Positions 53,721 to 61,354 of a DNA stretch of 64,000 nucleotides are shown one piece after another. Both the position numbers and the translations under genes were made by a program. Under the pieces are notes generated by a model. That model saw only the letters and a list, made by a program, of their open reading frames with translations, ran no database searches and had not been told where the DNA came from. Origin of the DNA: Kushneria pakistanensis (GTDB lineage: Bacteria > Pseudomonadota > Gammaproteobacteria > Pseudomonadales > Halomonadaceae); the NCBI RefSeq assembly GCF_014652795.1, contig NZ_BMZM01000001.1, positions 620,001 to 684,000 on the forward strand. The letters are read 5' to 3'. The number at the start of each line of letters is the position of its first letter. Position 1 is the first letter of the stretch.

Positions 53721-54403
53721 TGCTGGAAGATATTCAGAAGCTCTGTATCTTTTTATTTTTCACCGTTCTTTTAAGCTCTTATATATATCTGCAAAATTAT
53801 TGGAGCCATTTCGGAGTGGATGCCTCCTCTTATATTGATATAGCTCAAACTATTTCTTTCTCCAGTAAGTTTGTAAATATGGCTCTAGCCATTAATGCGG
53901 CTATCATTTTTGCAAGGGTTTTACGCGGAAGTTTCGATTCTGAAGAGGGAAGGTTTGGCTTGAAAGGCAATGTCGTAATAATGTTTGTTTGCTTTATTTT
54001 CTTTTATTTTTTGGCAAGCCTAACACCGATTTATCTATTAAAAGATACTAGTTTTGTTTTTTACGGTTGCTTGGGCCTTCTTACGGCTAGCCTAGCTAGG
54101 CACACCATAGCCAACATGGAACCTGAAATTACAGGAGGCGGAAGATTTTTTAGAGAGGTTCTTCTGTGCAATGTCTTCATACTGCCAGCCTTGGCAGTTA
54201 TTATGAGCATTCTTGATGCTAGGTTAGATAAGGCTTTTCCTAATGAAAGGCTTGCAATAGTAAATGTTTTTTCAGCTGAGGACGGAGAGAGTGGAGAGAA
54301 GCTTCTCTTAGGTAAATTAAAAGAGAATTTTTTCTTTTTGAGTGATGATGGTAGTAAAGTATTTTCTATAGATGGCTCTCGTTTAAAGTCATTGATCTAC
54401 TGA
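53720..54403 (+). CDS. membrane protein co-transcribed with the repressor (putative lysogenic conversion gene)
   Basis: A 227-residue protein, AT-rich unlike its neighbours, with about five hydrophobic segments (IFLFFTVLLSSYIYL; ALAINAAIIFARVL; VIMFVCFIFFYFLASL; FYGCLGLLTASLA; VFILPALAVIMSIL) and a soluble C-terminus. Its ATG overlaps the repressor stop (TGATG), so it should be made in lysogens. Genes in this place often exclude other phages. No family recognised. Confidence 0.65.
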   Translation: MLEDIQKLCIFLFFTVLLSSYIYLQNYWSHFGVDASSYIDIAQTISFSSKFVNMALAINAAIIFARVLRGSFDSEEGRFGLKGNVVIMFVCFIFFYFLASLTPIYLLKDTSFVFYGCLGLLTASLARHTIANMEPEITGGGRFFREVLLCNVFILPALAVIMSILDARLDKAFPNERLAIVNVFSAEDGESGEKLLLGKLKENFFFLSDDGSKVFSIDGSRLKSLIY

Positions 54404-54412
54404 GTCTTCTAG

Positions 54413-55288
54413 CTAGTAGCTGCTTTCGGATTTATCTCTTTGAAACTCAATGTACGCCTCTATGTCGAACAGAGTGGCTGACTGGACATCGCTGAAGCAA
54501 AAGGCTATCTCAAATATTGCCGGGGTCAAATGAGGAAGTTGCCCCTCGTTCCTCATCTTCTCGTATAGCTTATAATAGAACGTCGTAAAGTTGACTTTAA
54601 GAGTCTCGTTTTGGCGGTAACCACTGATGAGTGGGAATATTCTGATCATATCGCGGCTGTCGCTGGGATCGACAGCGCCGACAATCATACCCACGTAAAC
54701 CTTCCCACTCCGCATTGAAAACATGACACCCATAGAACTGTCCTCGGCGCGCAGTAGGATCTCTTCAAAATCGGCATTCATGCGTCTGACAGCTCTGCGT
54801 AATGGCGCATGGCTTGAGTAAGCGTAAAAGATCCTCGTCAGACTGAGAATGTTGCAGTAGCGCAGCAGGTTCCACTTATTTCTTCGTATGCCATTAACGG
54901 CCAGTGCTATCAGCTGATCCGTTTTTTCAAATAGAAGCGTCCACATGCCCTGTAGCAGGTTGAAAAAATAGCTGAGTCCAAAGCCCGAAAGCAGAGTAAG
55001 CACCAGAGTCACCAACCAGTAGCCCGTTGAACTCTCTCGCTCCTGTGTCTCAAGCGGCAGGTTTTCGTCTGCCCAATTGCGCAGGAAGGAGGTCAGTGGC
55101 TCCAGCCCTTCACGAAACCACCATGTCAGCGCCGTGCAGAAAAGCAGCAGTACGATCCCCGCAAACGCCGCGTAGAAGTACACCGCCTGCGAGTTCTGTC
55201 GCCTGATATGAAAGCGGGTTTCATGCAATGTGGTTACAAACAAATATCCCGCCAGAAGCGGGATAAATGCGAAAACTGCCTTGAGCAT
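54413..55288 (-). CDS. membrane protein with cytosolic C-terminal domain, unknown
   Basis: A 291-residue protein with three or so membrane segments (AFIPLLAGYLFVT; YFYAAFAGIVLLLFCTAL; LVTLVLTLLSGFGLSYFF), then a soluble half containing SMRSGKVYVGMIVGAVDPSD and IFPLISGYRQNETLKVNFTT. The GKVYVG stretch resembles small beta-barrel modules seen in membrane-bound proteins such as DUF6338; a loose resemblance only. It follows 55298-55510 by 9 nt. Confidence 0.6.
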   Translation of the reverse strand: MLKAVFAFIPLLAGYLFVTTLHETRFHIRRQNSQAVYFYAAFAGIVLLLFCTALTWWFREGLEPLTSFLRNWADENLPLETQERESSTGYWLVTLVLTLLSGFGLSYFFNLLQGMWTLLFEKTDQLIALAVNGIRRNKWNLLRYCNILSLTRIFYAYSSHAPLRRAVRRMNADFEEILLRAEDSSMGVMFSMRSGKVYVGMIVGAVDPSDSRDMIRIFPLISGYRQNETLKVNFTTFYYKLYEKMRNEGQLPHLTPAIFEIAFCFSDVQSATLFDIEAYIEFQRDKSESSY

Positions 55289-55297
55289 GGCAAGTAC

Positions 55298-55510
55298 TTA
55301 AGCGGGTTGCTTTTGGTTTTTGAGCAGTTTTTCCAGCTCAGCGGATTGCGCCAGTTGCTCTTTGAAAGCGCCGGACTTCACGATGTCCTTGGCGTCAGCT
55401 ACCAGTACACCATTGCCCACGATGCGATAGTGAATCTTGTAAGCGGATTCACGCTGGGCTGATCGGTAGCGCTTCTTTAGATTGGCTCTCAAGCGTTTGA
55501 ACATGTTCAT
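55298..55510 (-). CDS. small basic protein, partner of the 54413 membrane protein
   Basis: A 70-residue protein starting MNMFKRLRANLKKRYRSAQR, then YRIVGNGVLVADAKDIVKSG. Basic N-terminus, no membrane segment. AGGGGGTGACAGG precedes the start at 55510. It is the first gene of a two-gene leftward unit. Confidence 0.55.
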   Translation of the reverse strand: MNMFKRLRANLKKRYRSAQRESAYKIHYRIVGNGVLVADAKDIVKSGAFKEQLAQSAELEKLLKNQKQPA

Positions 55511-55700
55511 CCTGTCACCCCCTGCTGTCCTGATGTTGGGACTACTGATCGGGCTTCGGGTGTTTGTCGAAAAAGCCCCGATATTCGATATCGAGGCGTA
55601 TGCCACGACTATATGTGATATCGCATACCCTTGCACAGTGAATACAGTGTGATTTTGACTGGTTCTTTTGCAATTGAGCCACTCAATGCTGCATCAGTGA

Positions 55701-55729
55701 TTGCACATGTTATGACTTCATAATACTGT
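55701..55729 (+). promoter_or_regulatory. promoter of the UmuD-like gene
   Basis: TTGCAC and TACTGT are spaced by 17 nt, a good sigma-70 pair. The -10 overlaps the SOS box at 55724-55743. Confidence 0.6.
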
Positions 55730-55743
55730 ATATTTATACATGT
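55724..55743. promoter_or_regulatory. LexA (SOS) box
   Basis: TACTGTATATTTATACATGT: left arm TACTG and the alternating TA core match the gammaproteobacterial LexA consensus, and CTGT-N8-ACA is preserved; the right arm is weaker. Position across the -10 is ideal for repression. Confidence 0.65.
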
Positions 55744-55760
55744 TTTTGTGAGGATTTGTA

Positions 55761-56138
55761 ATGCGTGTGGTGTACCGTGTGCCGATGCCGGCGGTATCTC
55801 AAAAGCGTGGTCAGGCTTTGGCATATGATTCGGCTGCCTATCACTGGCAGCAGTTTTTTGCCCCACATGCGGGCGTCTCTTTTTTGGCCGAAGTAGTGCA
55901 GGCTGATGTTAAAGAAGAGTGGCGGGAGGGCGACTGGCTGGTCGTGAATGAATCACTCTCGCCTCGTGAGGGCTCACTGGTGGTTGCGAGTCATGACGAT
56001 GAGATGCATGTCTATCGGTATACTCATCGCCATAACTTGCCTGTACTCGAAAGCCTCGATGGCAGCCAGTGGATCGGTGATCTGATCAATGTGCAGACGC
56101 TAGGCGTGGTGGCACATCAGGTACGGCAGGTGGGCTGA
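55761..56138 (+). CDS. UmuD/S24-like protein lacking the catalytic dyad
   Basis: A 125-residue protein resembling the C-terminal half of UmuD/LexA: EWREGDWLVVNESLSPREGSLVVASHDDEMHVYRY lines up (in parts) with GDLLIVDSAI...GDIVIAAVDGE...VKKL. The segment before it, where UmuD has GDSM, reads QADVKEE, and the Lys position is VYRY, so both Ser and Lys are missing. GAGGA precedes the start, and an SOS box controls it. No umuC follows. It may act as a binding partner or inhibitor without cleavage. Confidence 0.7.
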   Translation: MRVVYRVPMPAVSQKRGQALAYDSAAYHWQQFFAPHAGVSFLAEVVQADVKEEWREGDWLVVNESLSPREGSLVVASHDDEMHVYRYTHRHNLPVLESLDGSQWIGDLINVQTLGVVAHQVRQVG

Positions 56139-56139
56139 C

Positions 56140-56520
56140 TCAGCCGAACAGGGCCGACATTGTGTCGAAAAGCTCGCTGCCTTGGCTGCGGCGTAACGTG
56201 TAATAGATCCGCTGCGATTCGCGGCGGACATCGACAAGCCCGGCATCGCGCAGCACTTTCAGATGCTGGGAAAACGCTGACTGACGTAGCTCCGTCCGGG
56301 TATTCAGTTCCGTCACCTGCATTTCCCCCTCGGCGGCCAGAATCCTGAGCACCTGCAACCTGTCCGGGTGCGCCATGGCCTTGAGCAGGGTGACTTCATC
56401 GCAAGTGGCCGAGTTTGTTTCAGGCCGGGTAGTGATGGCGTTCAAAGCGTCTTCCAGTTTGTGCGAGATAACTGATATATCGGCAAGGCTGGTTTGGCAT
56501 TGAGCTGCCTGCCATGACAT
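56140..56520 (-). CDS. ArsR/SmtB-family regulator
   Basis: A 126-residue winged-helix regulator. Typical: LLKAMAHPDRLQVLRILAAEG, TELRQSAFSQHLKVLRDAGL (recognition helix) and VDVRRESQRIYYTL (wing). The usual CVC metal site of ArsR is absent; one Cys (TCDEV) precedes the first helix, so a redox or sulfide sensor type is possible. The start at 56520 overlaps the nuclease stop (TGATG), so the nuclease and regulator are made together. A frame up to 56583 also exists. Confidence 0.82.
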   Translation of the reverse strand: MSWQAAQCQTSLADISVISHKLEDALNAITTRPETNSATCDEVTLLKAMAHPDRLQVLRILAAEGEMQVTELNTRTELRQSAFSQHLKVLRDAGLVDVRRESQRIYYTLRRSQGSELFDTMSALFG

Positions 56521-57389
56521 CAGCGGCATATGCTCTGGCAGGGCACGCCATTCTTGTTGCCATCCAGTCTTGTGTTGCCGCATTGCTGCAGGTGATACAT
56601 GGCTTCATCGCAAGAGCGCATCATGCTGCACGTTTTGCGCGTCTCGCAGCTAAAGCCGCTGTCATCGAATACTGGATCGTTGGCTGCCGGAGTGGGTAGC
56701 GCAGCCGGTGGCGCATCCTTTTCTACATACGGATTGCCTTGCCCCTGTATGGCAGCAATGCGTCGATTGCGTAGTCGCTCCCAGTCTGTGACCGGATACT
56801 GCTTGTCCCAAGCGGTGAACAGCTGATTCTGCTGGCTACTGATCGAGATGCCGTAGGTGTCTCGCATATACCAGTAGGTACGCGCTACCCATCCGCGTAC
56901 CTCAGGCCGCGGCTGGAAAGTGCGCTCGGCAAAGCTCACCCGCGACTCGCATTGGCCGTACTGGTAGTAATCGTTGCCGGCAATCATGCCCAAGCGCATG
57001 TTGGATCGATCACCGTTTGTCTCGCCCAGGCTGGGTACCAGATTGACCAGATCCGCCTCGGCGCGTCGGAACGTGGCGTCGCTGGCGCGACAGTTCGAGC
57101 GGCCACCTTCCTGCCAGCACTGCAAAGCTCGGCCAAAATCGTAGGCCGGCATGATGTGTTCCCACTCGATCCGGTTGGCGCGTGCTTCTTGCTTGCGTAC
57201 TTGGTAGCCGCAACTCGATAGGTCTGGCGTGTTGTCTGGCCCCGAGTAGCTGCAGCCACAGTAAAAGGTATTTTTGTGGTTGGCATGGATCTCCCAAGCA
57301 ACGCGCTTGGCAGCGCTGAAAGAGCTGGGCGGCTCGGCAAGGACGGGCAGGGCAATGATGAGCAGCAGGAATAGAACAAGGCGATACAT
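56520..57389 (-). CDS. secreted EndA-type endonuclease I with Excalibur domain
   Basis: A 289-residue DNase. Signal peptide MYRLVLFLLLIIALPVLAEP. The endonuclease I body has RIEWEHIMPAYDFG (His), LVNLVPSLGETNGDRSNMRLG (Asn/Asp) and RVSFAERTFQPRPEVRGWVAR. The C-terminal about 45 residues form an Excalibur-like calcium-binding module: SCDEAMYHLQQCGNTRLDGN, then KNGVPCQSIC. Endonuclease I acts in the periplasm or outside on incoming DNA. In a prophage this is cargo. It overlaps the ArsR gene. Confidence 0.9.
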   Translation of the reverse strand: MYRLVLFLLLIIALPVLAEPPSSFSAAKRVAWEIHANHKNTFYCGCSYSGPDNTPDLSSCGYQVRKQEARANRIEWEHIMPAYDFGRALQCWQEGGRSNCRASDATFRRAEADLVNLVPSLGETNGDRSNMRLGMIAGNDYYQYGQCESRVSFAERTFQPRPEVRGWVARTYWYMRDTYGISISSQQNQLFTAWDKQYPVTDWERLRNRRIAAIQGQGNPYVEKDAPPAALPTPAANDPVFDDSGFSCETRKTCSMMRSCDEAMYHLQQCGNTRLDGNKNGVPCQSICR

Positions 57390-57562
57390 GGCAGATCCAG
57401 CGCAGGTTGGATTTATCTACCAGCATACGGGATCACATGGGATGCGATCTGACGAATAACTCAGAGAATATCGGCCTGTTACCGACTGAACGGCTCGCCG
57501 ATGTGGCTGCTGCGCCAGTATAAGGTCGTTACAGTAGTGTGGCGGCTGGTTAGGTAGAACTA

Positions 57563-58009
57563 TTAGTCGTTAAGCTGACTGGCATCGTGTGGCACACACC
57601 ATTGGTACAACCAGTCGCTAAGGTCATGCATATCATAGATGCCAATCGCCAAGCCCTCATATATCTCTTTTATCTCATTCTGAGGAGCTTGAAGTAGAAA
57701 CCCATTAATCTTGAGGAACACATATACGGCATGGGCTGCCGTTCTTTTATTCGCATTAGCGAATATGTGCCAGTTCGTTAAAGCGTCTCCATAAGCAGCA
57801 GCCATAAGAAAAACATCTTCGCTCTGCTCATAATAGCTTACTTGCTTTGGCCGCATAACGACGCTTTGAAGCTGTTCAGGCTTCAATAAACCAAAAGGCT
57901 CGCCCGGGGTAAGGGCGAGCACTTGCTGGTTCATATCGACAATTTCATAGACGAACAGGTATCTGATGTTTTCTAAGCAATAGTCCTCATCGCACTGCTG
58001 TCCATCCAT
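57563..58009 (-). CDS. Fic/Doc-family toxin
   Basis: A 148-residue Doc-like protein. The Fic motif HIFANANKRTAAHAVYVFLK (HxFx[DN][AG]NKR) is complete; Doc itself phosphorylates EF-Tu. YGDALTNWHIF precedes it as in Doc. Starts 18 nt after the small partner gene. AT-rich compared with the phage backbone, suggesting separate acquisition. Acts in the cytosol. Confidence 0.88.
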   Translation of the reverse strand: MDGQQCDEDYCLENIRYLFVYEIVDMNQQVLALTPGEPFGLLKPEQLQSVVMRPKQVSYYEQSEDVFLMAAAYGDALTNWHIFANANKRTAAHAVYVFLKINGFLLQAPQNEIKEIYEGLAIGIYDMHDLSDWLYQWCVPHDASQLND

Positions 58010-58027
58010 TCCAAGCCCCGTACCCTG

Positions 58028-58198
58028 TCAAACCTTAGCTAATTCTTCATAGGCGTGGCGGTAGTCACGCATGGAATGATTCATTGCCTGTGTAACTTGA
58101 TGTTCACGATTACCGGGACGCGGACACGCTTTGACTTCTTCGCTACGGTCGCGGCGCTTAATAAAAAGCCGAGATTGTTGCGGTTGGGCCATTCCCAT
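58028..58198 (-). CDS. putative antitoxin partner of the Fic/Doc toxin
   Basis: A 56-residue basic protein (MGMAQPQQSRLFIKRRDRSE; ends MRDYRHAYEELAKV). GGAGGTTACCT gives it a very strong ribosome site, and it precedes the toxin by 18 nt, the usual antitoxin-first order. It does not look like Phd; the C-terminal helix could cover the toxin. Antitoxin role is inferred from position. Confidence 0.6.
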   Translation of the reverse strand: MGMAQPQQSRLFIKRRDRSEEVKACPRPGNREHQVTQAMNHSMRDYRHAYEELAKV

Positions 58199-58491
58199 AG
58201 GTAACCTCCAAATCAAAAAAACGGTCGACGAATGAACTTTGTCATACATATCAGGCCGTTAGCGGCATTTAGCCGCATGTGGCAAAGCAGATATCGCTTC
58301 GCAAAATGACGCGCATTATACGTTCCAATGCACATCTGTAAATCAAAATGTTGGTGCAAAATCCAAAATCACAACAGTGAATCCGAAATTCACACGTGCA
58401 ATTTTCGAAATTCACTATGGCACGATATCGGCCCGATATCCAATCACTGAAGTTTTCTAACATGATGTGCAATCTCTATGGCACATCATGA
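58199..58491. promoter_or_regulatory. AT-rich control region with repeats and a late-operon hairpin
   Basis: About 290 nt without a gene. CATGATGTGC/GCACATCATG (58461-58490) is a perfect 10-bp stem one base after the gene D stop, a likely end of the late transcript though no U-tract follows. GATATCG-GCC-CGATATC (58424-58440) is a perfect inverted repeat, and GAAATTCAC occurs at 58385 and 58407, candidates for toxin-antitoxin autoregulation. Confidence 0.5.
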
Positions 58492-59487
58492 TCACATCTT
58501 CGTCTCACACTTGATCCGCGTCCCATACCCAACATCATCGAGCGAATCCACGACCTCCGTCACCAGCCAGCCGGTGCTATCAATCTGTGGCTTCCAGCCG
58601 CGCAGGGTGATGGGCGTCTCGGGTGTGATGTCCGCCCGGCCATGGGCCATGGTCAGCTCAAACTCTGCCGTGCCGCGCTGGATGCGACGCAGTTCCGACT
58701 TTGCGGCCTCAAGCGCATCTGCCACGCTCGCGTAGGTCGCGCGCAAATCCTTGAACTTCTCCCCCTCTCCGACGATGGCGGTCTGCCGTTTGCTGCCGGC
58801 CTTGTCGTTCCAGTGCGCGCGCACGCCGGTATAGCTGTCGCGGTCGGTCTGGCTGTAACGGTGCTCGTCGCCGTCGCGTCGGGTGAGGGTGACGCCGGGC
58901 AGGGCGATCCCGCTAGCTGTGAGTGCCTCGCCGGCCAGCGTGAACAGCATCCGTTCGGATTTGACGGCGGCGATAGCGTCATAGCGCTGGCCGAGGCGCG
59001 TCAGAAAATTGAGATCCGACTCGTCGGTCTGGTCGATGTGCCCCACACGAATGCCGCGCAGGGTATCGCCGATCACCGGAGACAGTTTGTGCCGTTTGGC
59101 GATGGTGTCGACGATGTCGCCCAGGGTGATGTCATGCCATGAATGCGAACGCTTGCCGGGCAGCAGGTTGCGCATGTCGGCGGCGCGGGCGCGAATAGTG
59201 AGCTGGTCAGGCGATCCGCTGTGCTCGATCTCATCGACGATGAACACGCCCCGGTCGAGCAGCCCCTCATCCTGCCAGCCGATGGCCACCGTCAGTTTCG
59301 CGCCCCGGGGCGGCAGCTCGAGCTGGCCGTCGTGGTCTGTCAGCGCGAGATCCAGCTGGTCGGCCTCCTGCCCGCGCTGACTTGTGATGGTCAGATTGAT
59401 CAGCCGGCCATTGATGCGCGGGGTGATGTCCTGCCCGGCGATGGTGATGCGATAACCGGGCCGGCGGTAGGTGGGGCGCTCTCTCAT
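58492..59487 (-). CDS. P2 gpD-like late control / tail protein
   Basis: A 331-residue protein of the P2 gene D family, part of the tail tip (gp27/VgrG-like hub). Typical: RRPGYRITIAGQDITPRING, LTDHDGQLELPPRGAKLTVA, DADL-like IDQTDESDLNFLTRLGQRYD and the C-terminal ITLRGWKPQIDSTGWLVTEV. Last gene of the leftward tail operon; start overlaps gpU stop (ATGA). Confidence 0.93.
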   Translation of the reverse strand: MRERPTYRRPGYRITIAGQDITPRINGRLINLTITSQRGQEADQLDLALTDHDGQLELPPRGAKLTVAIGWQDEGLLDRGVFIVDEIEHSGSPDQLTIRARAADMRNLLPGKRSHSWHDITLGDIVDTIAKRHKLSPVIGDTLRGIRVGHIDQTDESDLNFLTRLGQRYDAIAAVKSERMLFTLAGEALTASGIALPGVTLTRRDGDEHRYSQTDRDSYTGVRAHWNDKAGSKRQTAIVGEGEKFKDLRATYASVADALEAAKSELRRIQRGTAEFELTMAHGRADITPETPITLRGWKPQIDSTGWLVTEVVDSLDDVGYGTRIKCETKM

Positions 59488-59927
59488 ACGAACGCCCCGA
59501 CCAGTCTGGCGCCGGCGTAGAGCGTGAGATCCCCGATCATATCGGTGCGCTCGTCGTCGACGTGCTCGAGCTGCAGGCTGAATTCGATTTTCGCGGCGGC
59601 GCCGTCTCGGTAGAGCGTGCTGCTGGTTTCATCCACATTGGTGATCACCCACAGCCCGTATTGTCGACCCGTGCCCTCGACCAGCGGCCATGCCCGGCCC
59701 TGATCTGCCATGTCGCGAATCTCGTCGAGATCCACGCGCCCGCCGGTGAACTCGGGCAGCAGGGTGCCCGAGAGGGTGATGGTGTCGGTACCGGGGCCGA
59801 GGAACTGATAGGCGGGCCGGTCGCCGACACGCGACTGGCTGGCGTGGCGCCACTCGGTGCGGCGCTGCAGTTCCTGGTAAGGTACCGTACTTGTCTCAAA
59901 TATAAACATACCGAGAGCCATGAGCAT
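59484..59927 (-). CDS. P2 gpU-like tail protein (intact copy)
   Basis: A 147-residue tail-terminator-type protein: MLMALGMFIFETSTVPYQEL, RVGDRPAYQFLGPGTDTITL, GRAWPLVEGTGRQYGLWVIT and a complete C-terminus. AGAGG lies 9 nt upstream. It overlaps gene D by 4 nt. A second, broken copy is at 60481-60821, and the two are nearly identical up to the start codon, where a plus-strand gene takes over. Confidence 0.92.
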   Translation of the reverse strand: MLMALGMFIFETSTVPYQELQRRTEWRHASQSRVGDRPAYQFLGPGTDTITLSGTLLPEFTGGRVDLDEIRDMADQGRAWPLVEGTGRQYGLWVITNVDETSSTLYRDGAAAKIEFSLQLEHVDDERTDMIGDLTLYAGARLVGAFV

Positions 59928-60459
59928 GACAAAAACCTCTAAGTCTGAAGGTTCTATTATTCCAGGGTTACTGATGATCGTGGTTGGAATAACTTCTGCT
60001 ATATGCGCTAAATTCCTAGTAAATAGCTTTGGGTCTCATTATCTTTTCCTTTTTGTATCCAAAACTGACCCTGCTACATTTTTAGTTTTTGCGGCCATAG
60101 TGGGATCTATTTCTTACAAAAGAAAAGTGTCTGTGTGGCTGAAGTATCAGATGTTTTTATATGGCTTATCTATTTCATTAGGCTTCATGCTGGCAAAAGG
60201 CACTGCTGAAATAGCCCCCTTTCCCCCAGTGCGCAACTTTGAGGAGATGGTTCTTACACTTTTTATTTACGGGTTTTGTGGTCTTAATATAATTATTATG
60301 TCTCTTATATTTGTTCATATTCTTGATGTTAGGGATGATCCCACATCGAAGAACGCTGCTGAACCTTTTGTTAAAAATGAATCCGATCCAGAGCGCATCT
60401 CACCTCCTAAGCAACGTATTGAGCCAACCTTCTCCCATCCATTACTGGAGTCGCAGTAA
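59920..60459 (+). CDS. four-TM membrane protein inserted at the T-U junction, copy A
   Basis: A 179-residue protein on the strand opposite to the tail genes, AT-rich, with about four hydrophobic segments (IIPGLLMIVVGITSAI; FLVFAAIVGSISY; FLYGLSISLGFML; FIYGFCGLNIIIMSLIFV). Its start overlaps the gpU start region head to head. Near the end it has HILDVRDDPTSK, matching copy B (HILDAKIKTDPTSK). Likely a cargo gene expressed in the lysogen. No family recognised. Confidence 0.6.
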   Translation: MSMTKTSKSEGSIIPGLLMIVVGITSAICAKFLVNSFGSHYLFLFVSKTDPATFLVFAAIVGSISYKRKVSVWLKYQMFLYGLSISLGFMLAKGTAEIAPFPPVRNFEEMVLTLFIYGFCGLNIIIMSLIFVHILDVRDDPTSKNAAEPFVKNESDPERISPPKQRIEPTFSHPLLESQ

Positions 60460-60480
60460 TACAGATGTTGCCCAAAGCAC

Positions 60481-60821
60481 GATTTTAGCGGCGGCTCCAT
60501 TGCGGTAGAGCGTGCTGCTGGTCTCATCGACGTTGGTGATGACCCATACCCGTACTGCCTGCTGGTGCCCTCGACCAGCGGCCACGCCCGACCCTGTTCA
60601 GCCATGTCGCGGGTCTCGTCAAGATCCACGCGCCCGCCGGTGAGCTCGGGCAACAGGGTGCCCGAGAGGGTGATAGTGTTGGCATCGGGGCCGAAAAACT
60701 TATAGGCGGGCCGGTCGCCGACACGGGACTGGCTGGCGTGGCGCCACTCGGTGCAGCGCTGCAGTTCCTGGTAAGGTACCGTACTTGTCTCAAATACGAA
60801 CATGCCGAGAGCCATGAGCAT
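60481..60821 (-). pseudogene. broken duplicate of gpU
   Basis: Corresponds to 59586-59927 with high identity, keeping the GGAGG ribosome site and start. Near 60546-60564 one base is missing, so after RQYG the reading shifts (YGSSPTS instead of LWVITN). The last about 100 nt of U are absent; the shifted frame runs on to 60315. Non-functional, but could still make a truncated protein. Confidence 0.88.
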
Positions 60822-60838
60822 TAGGGGTGCCTCCAGAA

Positions 60839-61354
60839 ATGAACGACAGAAATAAAGGTTTGATTGGGCTGTGGTTGTTGACAGTTTTAGGCACTTTTAT
60901 AGTGGTTCCGCTCATCGTTAGTGAGTTTCTTGGTAGCTTTGTGAGCGTCCTGGCCGATATCGATATCACCGGTTTCTTCGTGTTCGTAGGCCTTGTACTT
61001 GGGCTAGGTACAAATACCTTTATTAATAGGCAATTCAAGGCCATGGTGTTTCTAGGCGGACTCCTCATGGCTGTAGGCCAATTGATTTCAGCATTTTCGG
61101 AAAAAATGGCGGGCCTCTCGGGCGAGCCTTTGATGATCTTGCATGTGGCTTCTGCAGTGCTCTTTGTACTCGGATTTTGTCTTCTGAGTGGTTTTTCCAT
61201 ATGGGCCATGAGACGGCATATTCTTGATGCAAAAATCAAGACTGATCCCACATCGAAGACCGACGACGGGCCTGCTGCTCACGTTCCCTCCGGTCTAGCT
61301 CACGACTTACGGCTTTCGCGATCGCGTGCTCGTCGCTCCCGGGTGGGGCGTTGA
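60839..61354 (+). CDS. membrane protein inserted at the T-U junction, copy B
   Basis: A 171-residue protein with about four segments (GLIGLWLLTVLGTFIVVPLI; GFFVFVGLVLGLG; MVFLGGLLMAVGQLIS; VLFVLGFCLLSGFSIW). It begins right after the broken gpU start, with AGGGGTG upstream. Its 3' 119 nt run antisense into the end of the tape-measure gene. Shares the HILD...DPTSK end with copy A. The upstream GTG at 60827 is an alternative start. Function unknown. Confidence 0.6.
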   Translation: MNDRNKGLIGLWLLTVLGTFIVVPLIVSEFLGSFVSVLADIDITGFFVFVGLVLGLGTNTFINRQFKAMVFLGGLLMAVGQLISAFSEKMAGLSGEPLMILHVASAVLFVLGFCLLSGFSIWAMRRHILDAKIKTDPTSKTDDGPAAHVPSGLAHDLRLSRSRARRSRVGR

